A DNA stretch of 64,000 nucleotides from Eucommia ulmoides (lineage: Eukaryota; Streptophyta; Magnoliopsida; Garryales; Eucommiaceae): the NCBI GenBank assembly GCA_016647705.1, contig CM028327.1, positions 43,464,017 to 43,528,016 of the forward strand, read 5' to 3'. The notes beneath the pieces were generated by a model that made no database searches, had not been told where the DNA came from, and worked only from the letters and a program-made list of their open reading frames with translations. The position numbers were made by a program, and so were the translations under genes. Position 1 is the stretch's first letter, and every line of letters begins with the position of its first letter. Below, in pieces: positions 47,522 to 57,923 of the stretch.

Positions 47522-47796
47522 AAGCCGAAATTCATAAACGTCCAACTAGGAATGTTAAATCAAGCAAAATCTTTTGATATGTCGTTAAGGGTAACGAACA
47601 TTCCCAACTTTTGTATAAATTACTTTTTGGAGATTGTATTAGCCTCAAAATACTTTTTGTGGTGAACTAAGGAATGTAAATACTTAGGGTTAAATTGCAT
47701 GCTAAAAATCGTTCAAGGAACGAAGTGGAAGTAAGTGGCGTAGAGAAAAGTTTTGAAAACATAAAGAAATCCAGCCAAAATGAGCATGAAATCCAT

Positions 47797-47898
47797 CGCC
47801 TAGGTGGAGAAACCACCGCCTAGGTGAAAAAAGGGCAGTAGGGTGGGTTTTTCACACTGAAGTACCTCCGCCTAGGCAGAAAAACCACTGCCTAGGAG
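47797..47898. repeat. Palindrome array between pol and env-like ORF (Athila-2)
   Basis: Four sites built on cCGCCTAGGCGg lie at 47,797-47,807, 47,816-47,826, 47,868-47,878 and 47,888-47,898. The central CCTAGG is intact in every one. The position corresponds to the array at 3,843-3,985 in Athila-1, which uses a different palindrome. Confidence 0.88.
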
Positions 47899-48544
47899 AA
47901 TTAGCGTCAGACCAGTTTTTAAAGAGAAACTCTTCTCTTTCGCAAAATAGCATTTTCCCCTAAAAATTTCGAAAACCTCTCAACTTCACCATTCCAAATC
48001 TTTTCCACACTTTAAAACTCATCCTTCATTTGAGAAAAACTTGGTTTTCCACCAATAATCTTCCTCCAAACGTCGGATTCTCTTCCCCTGGATTTAAAGG
48101 GTGAACAGTGCGAAATTGCCATCTTCAAGCAATTAGACCAAAATTTTTCAACAAGTGTAAATAATCCTATTTTTCATTTAATTGTTGAAATATTTGTTTG
48201 ATTTACATATTTATTTCAAAAATCCTTGGATTTGGAAAGAACCCTAAACCCTTCAATCCCTAGTTTCGCGTTTTTCATGTTCTTAGGGTTTTAGGGTTGA
48301 TTTTTGGTGAAGATTATCATGTTTATGTGTAGATACACTATCGGAATGGTTTATTTTAGGTTACATTGTGAAATTTTTGTTGATTTGATTTTGGTTGGTA
48401 TGATATATTGCAAAATTAGTATTGATTCGGTTTTGGTTGGTATACGGTTGTTATAATGGCAATGTGTGTTCGCTGAAAATGATTTGATATGTCGTGTTCT
48501 GTTGTTATTGTTGTGGTATGTGTGTGATTTTGATTGATAGGAAA

Positions 48545-49668
48545 ATGCCGAAGCGTTGTGCATCCAAACAGTCATGCACGGAAGAACCATCGACCGCCAC
48601 GGATTACGACTCATCAAAATTCGTATCCAAACAAGCCGAAGATCATTTCAACAAACATGAAAGCAAACGTACTGGCATTCGTCAACGAGGGTTCAGACCT
48701 TTGGAAGATCTCCCAGAAGATTTCAGAACAGTCATAAAGAGCCAAGGTTGGGAGCAATTTTGCGCTTCACCCCCGCCAAGCGAGTTAGCCTTTGTACGAG
48801 AATTCTATGCTAATATTACCAAGGCCACTGGCTACCAGACAAAGGTCTGAAACCAGCCAATCCTATTCAGTGCGGAACACTTTAATGATCTGTTGGGTTT
48901 GAAGGAGCCGGAAGCCTCGCGGGATTTGTCTGAAGCTCTCACACCAACGATGACTACTGTAATCCGGGCCCTGACCATGGGCAACGTTGAATGGAAAGAA
49001 ACATGGCAGGGTCAGGCCATCTTTAAGGCGAGGTATCTGAAGCCAGTTCCAAAGATATAGCATCAATTCATATGCGGGAATTTGCTTCCCACATCCCATT
49101 TTTCAGATGTCTCCACAGAAAGGGATTATATGTTATATGGCATCTATAGGGGACGCCCATCAATCTCGGTTGGCACATCTACTCTTCGATACTTCATGCG
49201 GCTAGAACAATGAATGGTGGCCTTCTTTTTCCCTCATTCCTAACTATTCTATTTATGCGCGCCGGAGTTCCAATCACAGAGACTAGCCCTTGGCCACCTA
49301 TTCATCCACTCGATCAAGCAATGATTACCCGATTGTGGAATAGATGAGCCTTAAACCCAGCTACGTAGGAAGTTGAGGGAGAGAAGGGTCCTGACGAAGA
49401 AGAAGCAGGCCCATCGGAGGCACCGACACCCTCAAACCGTCGCCACCAACTGAATCAGATTTCTTGTGATATCCAGGATCTTCGATCCAACATGAGCCAT
49501 CTTCAAAATAATTTTTATCGCATAGGGATTTTCCTGGAACAGTACACTAGGTAGCAGGATCAAAACCAAAGGGTTTTATACGAGCATCTCAGAGTCGACA
49601 TGACGCTCTATACGCCAGTGCCGCATTTCGAGCCTGATGATCTGCAGCCACCATTCCATCCCCAATGA
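48545..49668 (+). pseudogene. Athila-2 env-like ORF (putative plant transposon protein)
   Basis: ATG 48,545 opens MPKRCASKQSC, and the frame can be followed to TGA 49,666-49,668, about 374 codons. It includes FVSKQAEDHFNKH, GWEQFC and FVREFYANITKATGYQTKV up to a TGA at 48,848-48,850. It resumes directly with QPILFSAEHFNDLLGL. Further stops include TAG 49,057-49,059, TGA 49,345-49,347 and TAG 49,366-49,368; the last is shared with Athila-1. The C-terminal part is acidic and helical. A tract ending gattgatag just before the ATG could be a splice acceptor for a subgenomic message, which is an inference. Function unknown. Confidence 0.82.
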
Positions 49669-51323
49669 ACGGTAGGAGGTTAGACTATTATGTTTTCCCT
49701 CCTAGGTATGTGTAAGAACCCAGTTTTCAATACTTAGTTATTTATTATGTTATTGGGTTCGCTGCCTAAACAGTGAGGATACTGCCTCGTTCAAGTTTGG
49801 GGGTATTAAGCATGTATTTTCTGTTCTTTTTGAGATATAAAAGATGAAATTTTTTTGTGTGTGATGTGAATGATGAAGGACAAATTTTTTTATAGACAAA
49901 TTTTTTGTTTAAAATTGTATTAATGTTTAGTTTTTGTTAAATGTAAATTTTTTTTGTTATGCATGGTAATGTCTCATTAGTATAGGTATGTCAGTTTTTA
50001 GAATTAGAGTAGATATGTTAATGAATGTAGTTGTATGTGCATGTTGAGTTTTTGAGTTCGTCTGAACCATGTCCCGATGATGAAAATTATCCCCTAATTG
50101 CATATCGAGATCGAGGATAATGCCATTCATGTGTGTTTTGTGTACTTAGCATGTTGATTAGGTAAAAATTATTTTGATTCTAAATCGCACGATCGTATAA
50201 ACTCATTGTATAATTAGTTGAACGATTTGACGCCGATTATTTAGTAATAAATTCATGACAGAAATGAGGAATCTAGAACTTGATTGGGGGAGGCTTGAGG
50301 CGAAATTACAAGTGAGATAATTCCGGAGGTATGATATAGGCCTTCATTTTTATCGCTGAACCTTTTGAAACTAACCTGAAAATTTATTCCCCCGTTCCCC
50401 TGTCGAAGCTCATAAACTTTTCAATTCTGAACTTGTTTCTATACTTTAGCCAATTAAATCTTGCAAAACCATTGTCACTAAGGATAAAAGTCAAAATTGA
50501 GTGAAATCAAGTAGCATTAGTTTATGCTAACTTGAAGTGAGCGATCGGGGTTTAGGATGAAATGTTATTGGTTAAGTATAAGCGTATTCACTTGTCAGTC
50601 TTTTAGTTCTATTTGCACACCCCTAAAATTGTACAAATTCGAATAAGTTTGGGGGTGTACTTTAAAAAAAATGTGAATATAGTTTTTAATTTCGGTTGTT
50701 GTGACAAGTGAATACCAGTTTATAAAATCTTGTTCAGGGTTGTATTTTCAAAATTAGGGGGTTACGAGAGAGATTTAGTAACAAGCGTTTGTGCCTCAGG
50801 TATCGTTAAATTATAACGAGTTTTTGTTTTCTATTCCACGATACCTTTGGTCATTCTCCAAAGCCAAGTCAACCCAATCCCTATTGATCTCTGTGAATAC
50901 CCGAATCTACATTAGTGGATAGTTGAGCCCAGTCAAGCATATGGTTTTCCTGAATCTTTTAAAAAGTTTAAGTCATGACCTTATTTATTAAATAATCAAA
51001 TCCGGTGTTTGATTAGTTATACATCTGAGTTCTCACACACACATATTTCAAATGAATCTAGAATGGTTTTAACTAATATTGAGTGTTGAAATTCTAGAAC
51101 ACCACGTGGTGTGTGTTATTCCTTAACTTGATCTGATTACGGGTTGTTGAGGGAAAAACCACATGGTTTCTTCGATTGAACTTGAATCTCACAGGTGTTT
51201 ACTTCTTATTTGTTAATGTTTATTTATTTTTAGTTTAGAAATTAGCTAATTAGTGTAGTTAGTTTTATTAAATGTTAAGGTGTTTTGCTCGAGGACAAAC
51301 AAAATTCCAAGTTTTGGGGTATT
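49669..51323 (+). other. Athila-2 3' non-coding region with polypurine tract
   Basis: No gene was found. The region aligns along its length with 7,897-9,597 of Athila-1. The purine-rich aagttttggggt (51,309-51,320) before the LTR is the likely plus-strand primer. Two short segments, gttcaagtttgggggta near 49,790 and gaataagtttgggggtgt near 50,640, look like additional polypurine tracts. Confidence 0.75.
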
Positions 51324-52805
51324 TGATAGGTTTAAAATACTTATCTACTTTCAAGCCGAATTTTCCAGTTTTCGAGTTTTTTATTAATGTTTTAATTGCG
51401 TTTTAGTTGTTTTTATATAAGTCAGGTGTAGAGATGTAAACAATTGACAAACCGAGCGAAACGGTGAAAAGACAGTAAAGAAAAAATGAAAAATTAAAGT
51501 TTCAAGACCAGCAAAACCTCCGCCTAGGCGAAATAACCACCTCCTAGGCGGAGTTTTGTCAGAGATTTGGAGTGTTGAAACCCCGTCTAGGCGAGAAAAC
51601 AACCGCCTAGGCGGAGTTCCGTCAGATAGTTGGAGTGCAGTCATCCGCCTAGGCGAAGAAACTATGGCCTAGGCCAAAATCAGTCAGAATGTAAGATGCT
51701 AACCCTCTGCCTAGGTGAAGAAACCACCACCTAGGTTGATTTCGAACCGACTTAACCTCTGCCTAGGCGGAAAAACTACCGCCTAGGTGAAAATCTCTGT
51801 TCAGACAAAAAAATATTCTTTAGATCTTTTTGAAACCTTAGGCCTATAAATATCCCTTTCCCACGTTTGAAAGTTGTTGTTCAGCATCCCTAACCCTAAT
51901 ATAGTGTTCTTAAGCCATCTTTGAGAGATCAAGGAGGAGGTTCATCATTTGGGCAAAGAGGAATCATTTGCAGAGTGATCTTTAGCGACAGTGGACCGTT
52001 TTACTCTCAGATTTGATCGTTCTTCTCTTGTTTTTATCTTTGTAATTATTTTTCCATATCTAATGATGTTGAATCACTCTTGTTTTGTATGTTATATGGC
52101 TAAGATCATATAGTATTAGTTAAATATTACTTAGGTATCGTTGAAATCATGTAAATGCTAGTTTGAATTAATTAATGTTACTTTAATTGATGTTTGTCTA
52201 AATTCGATTGTGTTTACCATTATTCTTGATATTATACTTATATTGATAAACCGAGAATACGGGGTTTGACACTCAGAAGAAGTAACCCTGAATTCGGACT
52301 AGAGTAAATGCAACGTGACGTTCTAACGACCCGGGAAGGCGTTAGAACGTGTGCAATCCATGACGTTGGCTCAAGACTCATGTGACCTAGGGTTGTTAAG
52401 GTGTTGAAGGGGACTTCTTCGTTAACGCGAAGTCGTGTAATCCCCCGTCTTACACTCAGGAGAAGTAGCGGAGGAGTTGTAGATACAGAGATTATCGGAA
52501 TAGATAAACACTATTATAACTAACTGAATGAAGTTAAATATGTATTATGTGAAAGAAATTAATACCTAAGTAATTAATGTAATTAGAACTAACCTAATAG
52601 TTGTCATTTATCCTAGTTGTTAATTAGAATACAAACAATTCTTTAAAAAAAAGGGATAATATGAGACTATGTCAAGTACAATATTCAACTAAATTACATG
52701 TGTTTCCAGTGGAACGATATCCGATCTCACGATCACTATATTAAAACTTAACCTCGTGCACTTGCGAGTAAAGTCAGACATGAGCGTCTTAAATAGCCGC
52801 GTACA
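51324..52805 (+). repeat. Athila-2 3' LTR (1,482 bp)
   Basis: It starts TGATAGG after the polypurine tract and ends GCGTACA. U3 contains the palindrome array (51,520-51,789). A TATA-like cctataaatat lies at about 51,842-51,852, and the last 229 bp equal the 5' LTR remnant at 41,681-41,909 apart from scattered differences. Confidence 0.92.
51520..51789. repeat. Array of CCGCCTAGGCGG palindromes in U3 of Athila-2
   Basis: Ten sites were read: 51,520-51,530, 51,541-51,553, 51,583-51,593, 51,603-51,614 (perfect ccgcctaggcgg), 51,645-51,655, 51,666-51,675 (perfect ggcctaggcc), 51,707-51,717, 51,727-51,738, 51,759-51,770 and 51,779-51,789. They tend to come in pairs about 20 bp apart. All lie 50-330 bp upstream of the TATA-like box. 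Confidence 0.92.
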
Positions 52806-52806
52806 A

Positions 52807-53029
52807 CGGCAGTGTTAGGGTTGCAGAAATTTTATTGAGAATAGGTTCAAGAAAGACTTGTTCTTAATACCATGTTAAGATAATTGAGAAGTAGGAGAAT
52901 AATCATGAATTAATATTATGAAAAATGATACAAATATAATACAACGATATACACATATTTATAGGGGAAGTAGGAGTTAGGGTTTTGCCCGAATAGTCAC
53001 ATGGGTCAAGCCCATATAATACATTAACA
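52807..53029 (-). mobile_element. Copia 5' LTR and leader remnant (duplicate B)
   Basis: This matches 23,281-23,504: leader, primer site region (ataccatg at about 52,867-52,874) and the LTR at 52,873-53,029. It is followed by agtac and the same M1 flank as in duplicate A. The rest of the copia element is absent; Athila-2 abuts it at 52,805. Confidence 0.88.
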
Positions 53030-53170
53030 AGTACCATGAATACAGAACTTCATTGTATTATATATTCAAATCGCAACTACACGGACCAAAATTAAATAAT
53101 AGCCAAACGTCAAGAGTACAAAATGTCAAAAAAAAAAACTATTTTTTAACTCTTGAACTAAAATTCTACC

Positions 53171-53177
53171 TATAAAA
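53171..53177 (+). promoter_or_regulatory. TATA box of SPH pseudogene B
   Basis: tataaaa lies 61 bp upstream of the ATG at 53,232, the same spacing as at the other SPH loci. An M1 MITE end (caagagtacaaaatgtca) lies just upstream at about 53,109-53,126. Confidence 0.65.
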
Positions 53178-53231
53178 CAAGTCAACTCTGACTACAAAGA
53201 CTACAAACACAATTTTCCACCATTGTACACC

Positions 53232-53623
53232 ATGAATTCCATCATGAAATGCATGTTTTTCTTCATTGTTTTCTTACCCTTCTTCCTCACTAAATCATCA
53301 ATCATTTGAGAATCAATGGTAAACTAGTGGTAAGACCTTTCCTTCCCAGGCCAAGCCAGAGGTATGGGGATCAATTCTTACCGGGTGCGTGAGTGGGTGT
53401 GTGAGTTAAAAAAAAAAAAAAAAAATCATCGATCAACTGTACGACAGATGTGGCTACCCAGTTATTCCATGTTCACATCATCAATGGCTTTATCCCAAAC
53501 CGTTACCCATTGATCATCCACTGTAGGACCTAGGTGAACACACTTATGATAGGCAATGATTTTCAATGGCATTTTAGGGTTAACCTTTTCGAAACGACAC
53601 TGTTGTATTGAGACATGGAAGGA
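53232..53623 (+). pseudogene. SPH pseudogene B: S1-family gene with a SINE in its signal peptide
   Basis: ATG 53,232 opens MNSIMKCMFFFIVFLPFF, a good signal peptide. It runs into a SINE (53,309-53,424) that introduces a TGA. Past the SINE target repeat the frame resumes with SSINCTTDVATQ, then the S1 signatures FHVHIINGF and YPLIIHCR, a TAG, and GNDFQWHFRVNLFETTLLY followed by a TGA where the second conserved Cys is expected. Several codons of the D/NLG loop are missing. After DMEG the similarity ends in the 400-bp tandem repeats. The sequence is clearly S1-family but diverged from SPH1-3, so it represents another branch. Dead. Confidence 0.85.
53309..53424 (+). mobile_element. tRNA-derived SINE
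   Basis: The head ggtaaactagtggtaaga resembles a pol III box A, and agaggtatggggatcaattc resembles box B. A roughly 18-nt A tail ends it. The target repeat atcatcaatcatttg (53,294-53,308) and atcatcgatcaactg (53,425-53,439) agrees at 12 of 15 positions. The first about 30 bp also occur in duplicate A (23,781 onwards), so the insertion predates the duplication. Confidence 0.8.
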
Positions 53624-53639
53624 GGTTTTTATCTTAGTA

Positions 53640-55650
53640 ACGATAACAAGTTATATACTTTAATATATACATGGTAAAGAATACCATGTTACTAAATTTA
53701 CAAATAAGGATTTATAAATAATATGCGTTAAAGGTATTTCTGTCATTTCAGTATTAATTTACTTTTCTACTTATGTGGCAATATTTTATTGGTTATATGG
53801 TGGGAATTACAAATGTGTTTCGTGTCAAATTTTATAATTTGAGTAATTAAATTTTGACAACCAATTTATGAGCCTACTCTATTTTCAAGATTTTTTCGTT
53901 CTTCTAGTATTCCAAGTGGTAGTTTGGCCAACCTGTAACTTTTAATCGGGTCAAAACATAAATTGATGCTAGATGTGCTGCCATCGGTAAATGTATCTCA
54001 ATAACAATAACGTGAACTATGTTTTACGATATGCGTGGGAGAGAATATGGTGTTACAAAAGATACAAATAAAGTTTTATAAATAATATTTGTTAAAGGGT
54101 ATTTTAAGCATTTCAATATTATTTAGGGATTTTTTGTTTAATCATATGCTTTTTCTATTGATGTGGCAATATTTTATTGGTTATATAGTGGGACCTACAA
54201 ATGTGTTTCCCGCCACAATTTATAATTTGACTAATTAAATTTTGACAACCAATTTTTAAATTTACTCTATTTTTAAGATTTTTGTACTTCTGAAATTCTA
54301 AATAGTAATTTGACATAAATGTTAGCTTTCAATCAGGACAAAACAAAAATTGGTGTTACATGTGATTTGTTGCTGCAGTAAATAAATAATGAACAAATCT
54401 ACCGAAATTTCTTGAGTTGAGTCGCGGATTAGGTCGTTCTCTTTAAGACGTTTCGCGGCTCTGTTCAAGATCGTGCAAGCAGTGTAACAGCTCCGTCGTC
54501 CCCAGGATAAAACAGCTCAGAATCACCTATGTTTAGGACTTTCTTTGCACAACAGAAGGCCTGAAAACGAAAACCTACACACATTGTTCTAATGAAGAAC
54601 ATACTGCTGGAAACTTGGAAATATAAAATGAAAACTGGAAAACCGAAGCTGATTTGAAAACCAAAGAAACAACACAGTTTTTTTTCCTTCCCAAAACTTA
54701 AACTCTGTGTTTTTTTTTCTGTGTACTCAAACAAATAAAAGAAACAGTATTTATAGGCAAGACAATTCATAACGTTGGAGAAAAAAAAATCAAAACGTTG
54801 GGGCATTAAATCGAATGATTCATAATCCAGGTCATAATGCAAACGTTTTTTTCAACATTTCAGAACTGATCCGTTTTTTTGAAACACTTCAAAACTGATC
54901 CCTTTTTTTGAAAATTCATGACTGTTGAATTCAAATTGTTGTTTCACAACTGTTGAATTTTGGAGTTTTGAAACTGTTCAGATTCTAAACAATCTGAACT
55001 GATTTTATATAATTTATCATCGCACGCTCGGCTCAGCCGGACAGACGGCGGCGGCGGCGGCGGCGCACGTGTGTGGTAAACCTGTAGGGATGTAACTCCT
55101 CTTCCCTCCACAAAATGTGGATACCTCTTAAGACACACCCCAAGATTCCCGCATGCCCCATGTTATACTCCTCAATATCTCTTCTCCCAACTAATGTGGG
55201 ATAAGAGAAAAGAGGAAAAACTATATGACACTTTCTATAAAATATTTTAAAATTCATAAGTTTCAACAGTGATGTATTGCCATCAGTAAATGTATTTGGA
55301 TGGTTAAGGAAGTTTTTATCTTTGTAACGATATCGTGAACTATGCTTTACGATATACGTGATAAATAATATCGTGTTACTAAAGATACAAATAAGATTTT
55401 ATATATAATATGCATTAAAGGGTATTTTCATCACTTTAGTGTTATTTAGGGTTTCTATATTTATTTATTTTTAAACTAAAGTGGGGTTATTTTATTGGTT
55501 ATATAGTCAGACCTACATATGTGTTTCGTGTAACAATTTATAATTTGACTAATTAAACTTTGACGACCAATTTCTAAAGTTACTCTGTTTTTTAAGATTT
55601 CTTTGTAATTCTAGTATTCTAAGTGGTAGTTTGACTAACCTGTAGCTTTT
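53640..55650. repeat. Tandem 400-bp units of duplicate B, interrupted by a solo LTR
   Basis: The three units correspond to 26,100-27,150. The anchor ttttattggttatat recurs at about 53,785, 54,172 and 55,492. The second-to-third unit spacing is enlarged by the 902-bp insertion at 54,367-55,268. Confidence 0.85.
54367..55268 (-). mobile_element. Solo LTR (about 902 bp), absent from duplicate A
   Basis: It is flanked by gtgat on both sides (54,362-54,366 and 55,269-55,273), and duplicate A shows the empty site ctacgtgatgtattgcc near 26,755. On the minus strand it reads TGTTGAAAC...GCAGCAACA, with one extra base at the left border. A minus-strand TATA region (cctataaatac, RC of about 54,747-54,757) supports LTR orientation. 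A GC-rich ggcggcggcggcggcg run lies at about 55,045-55,062. The 125-codon minus frame inside is not a recognised protein. Confidence 0.85.
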
Positions 55651-56074
55651 AATCCCGCAAAGTTGAAAATGATTTTAATGATTTTGGACGAAAAATTGAT
55701 CATGTGATCGAGACATTTTCCTCTGTTAAATTTAAGACGTTTTCCTCTAATTTTTTCCAACCAATAACGATTAATGCTTCTCCGTATAAATATTTTTAGA
55801 CGAAACGTTATTATTACCCATGAGATAATTTATTAATAAAATAGAGCTATTTTTTTTTAAATGTCTTTTTATTAACAATTTGGATTAATTTGGGAGGAAT
55901 AGATGGTTGGAATGAGTTAATGAAATATTTAGGAGGAAAAAATTAAGCCTAAAATTTTCATATCCCAATTTACAAAGCAATTGAATTTAATAATATTTTA
56001 TACCCTTTAAGTTTCATATATATACTTTATTAATTAAAATTTTAAATATTGACATAGTTCCTTTAGGCACGGGA
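55651..56074. other. AT-rich DNA shared with duplicate A
   Basis: No gene was found. It matches 27,150-27,595 with scattered differences. Confidence 0.7.
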
Positions 56075-56495
56075 TGTAGTAACCCAATGGACCTCTAACT
56101 CAATCTTAAAAGACGCATTGTAAGAAAAGAATTGACCTAGATTTTATATAGAGCTCAGGATCAAGTAACACAAGTGATGTGGGATTTAACACACCCCCTC
56201 ACACTTGGAGTAAACTTTGACAAACCACTGTGAACAGATATCAAGAAGCCCAACATCAATGTAGGATTCAACACACCCCCTCATTCGCAAGATGGACTTT
56301 GACAAACCACTAGAACGGATATTGGGGGTCCAACATTGATGTATGATTTAACACGCCCAACATCAGACAATGGTCTGACTCTTATATTATGTAGTAACTC
56401 AATGGATTTAACTCACTCTTAAAAGACACGTCATATAAGAAGAGCATTGTCCTAAGTTTTATATATAACTCAAAATCAGGTAAAACAAGCGCACA
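56075..56495 (-). mobile_element. TRIM, nearly complete (duplicate B)
   Basis: LTRs at 56,075 to about 56,190 and 56,390 to about 56,495 both begin tgtagtaac and enclose a roughly 200-bp interior. The primer-site region is tggtctgactcttatattat. The interior repeats the ctttgacaaaccact segment twice. The right LTR ends imprecisely. Duplicate A retains only the left part (27,596-27,760). Confidence 0.8.
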
Positions 56496-56649
56496 AGCGA
56501 GGATAATAATGCAAAAATCAGACAATAATGCAAAAATCTAGACTACTCACGCAGAGTTGAAAGAAATCAATGAGACAACAATGCAAAAATCAGCATTCAT
56601 TAATAACCGAATAGGTATTGTTTTTTAAAGGCAATGACTTAAATGTTAG

Positions 56650-57120
56650 AGGACCTCTAGAATTTCACCTAGATTTCATAAATTGAAACACATAGTTTTG
56701 GTCCCTAATATATGGGTAGCTGTCTATACAGACCTTGAGGTTTATTAATTTAGAAGTTTGATCCCTAAAATTTTATATTTGTTTCAATCCCGTAAAATTA
56801 AAAATGTTGTTCATGAATTTGAATGAAAAATCGTTAAGCTAAGTAAATAACCTTCTGATGGGGATATTTTTGTCATTTCATTATTCTGCAAAGCTTGAAC
56901 CATTATTGAAAAAAAATGTCTTAAGTTTAGTGGAATGATACAATGACGAAAATACCCCATAAGAAGGCCACGTGTTGAGTATAACCTATTTTCCATCCAA
57001 AATCAATAACAATGTTTTCAATTTTGTACCAATGAAAGAAATGTGGAACTTTAAGAATTAAATATGCAATTTGACAAACCTCATGGTCCACATAGACACC
57101 GACCCCTACTTTAGAAACCA
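56650..57120. mobile_element. MITE family M3 (duplicate B)
   Basis: Counterpart of 27,765-28,235, with mirrored ends ggtccctaatatatgg / aaacctcatggtcc. Confidence 0.65.
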
Positions 57121-57254
57121 AAAATGTAATTTTTCTTATTAAGAAAAGGTTAAAGATTGTGTTAGGATTCAACAGACTTAAAAGTAGATCTCATCTCACA
57201 ACAAACCATATCCAGAATTTATGTTTTCACAAAAAGGAAAATTGGAATTAACAC

Positions 57255-57776
57255 AAAAACTTATTGGACTTTGCACCCCAGAAGTTTCATAGCAATCTCA
57301 CTTTAGCCCCTATTCTTTCAATTTGAATACATTAAACTCCAAAGAATCTAAACTATGCCAAATCAGTCATTCCGTCATTTTTCATGAGGAAATTCACTCA
57401 CATAGGTGATTGCGTGTTTGAAAAGTGATTGATTTTCATTATAAAAAATGACAGAGTTATCGTTTTGGGCAGACTTGACACGGATATTTCAAGGTTCAAT
57501 GAGTGTTCAATCCCATATTGATATTGGGTCCTTCTCCCGATATTCGTTCGCAGTGGTTTGTCATAGTCTACTATGCGCATGAGGGGACGTGTTGAATCCC
57601 ACGTTGCTTGTGTTACTTGATCTTGAGCTATATATAAGTTTAAAAGCAATATATCTTCCTCTTACAAGGCGTGTTTTTTGAGAGTGAGTTAGTCATTTCT
57701 ATAATGTGTTCAAATTGAAAGTACAAAAGCTGAAGTGAAATTTCTCCGAAACTTCAAGTGTGCGAAGTGCGAAAAC
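57255..57776. mobile_element. M1-related MITE with nested TRIM end, upstream of SPH3
   Basis: The ends actttgcaccccagaagttt and ttcaagtgtgcgaagtg are inverted copies. A TRIM end in plus orientation lies inside at about 57,510-57,700 (LTR tgttgaatcccacgttgctt). It is the counterpart of 28,366-28,880. Confidence 0.7.
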
Positions 57777-57841
57777 CTCTAAGAACTATTTCAAATTGTG
57801 GGAGACCAAACAGACCCTTATTAGAGATCAGCTACCCCAAT

Positions 57842-57850
57842 TATATAAAT
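57842..57850 (+). promoter_or_regulatory. TATA box of SPH3
   Basis: tatataaat lies 82 bp before the ATG. The extra distance compared with SPH1 and SPH2 is due to an AT dinucleotide run at 57,874-57,910. Confidence 0.65.
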
Positions 57851-57923
57851 AGGCTGATACATGATGCATGGTGTATATATATATATATGATACATATAAT
57901 ATATATATTGCTATTATAAGATC

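Larger units (their letters stand above)
41681..52805 (+). mobile_element. Athila-2: Athila-type Ty3/gypsy element with truncated 5' LTR
   Basis: The order is a 229-bp remnant of the 5' LTR, tRNA-Asp primer site, gag, protease-RT-RNase H-integrase, a palindrome array, an env-like ORF, a 1.7-kb non-coding region, a polypurine tract and a full 1,482-bp 3' LTR. It is more intact than Athila-1 but has stops in gag, pol and the env-like ORF. The right border falls inside a copy of a copia element (52,807 onwards matches 23,281 onwards). The left border touches an unrelated copia fragment, so the left flank was lost or exchanged. Confidence 0.93.

Noticed and set aside
47801..51789. Palindromes as rho-independent terminators or operators
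   Set aside because: Those are bacterial features; the sites lie in a plant retroelement and lack T runs.
53309..53340. tRNA gene at the SINE head
   Set aside because: Boxes A and B are recognisable, but the cloverleaf arms do not close and an A tail with target repeats follows, so it is a SINE.
54465..54842. 125-codon minus-strand frame
   Set aside because: It lies entirely in a solo LTR with target repeats, and no protein family is recognisable.
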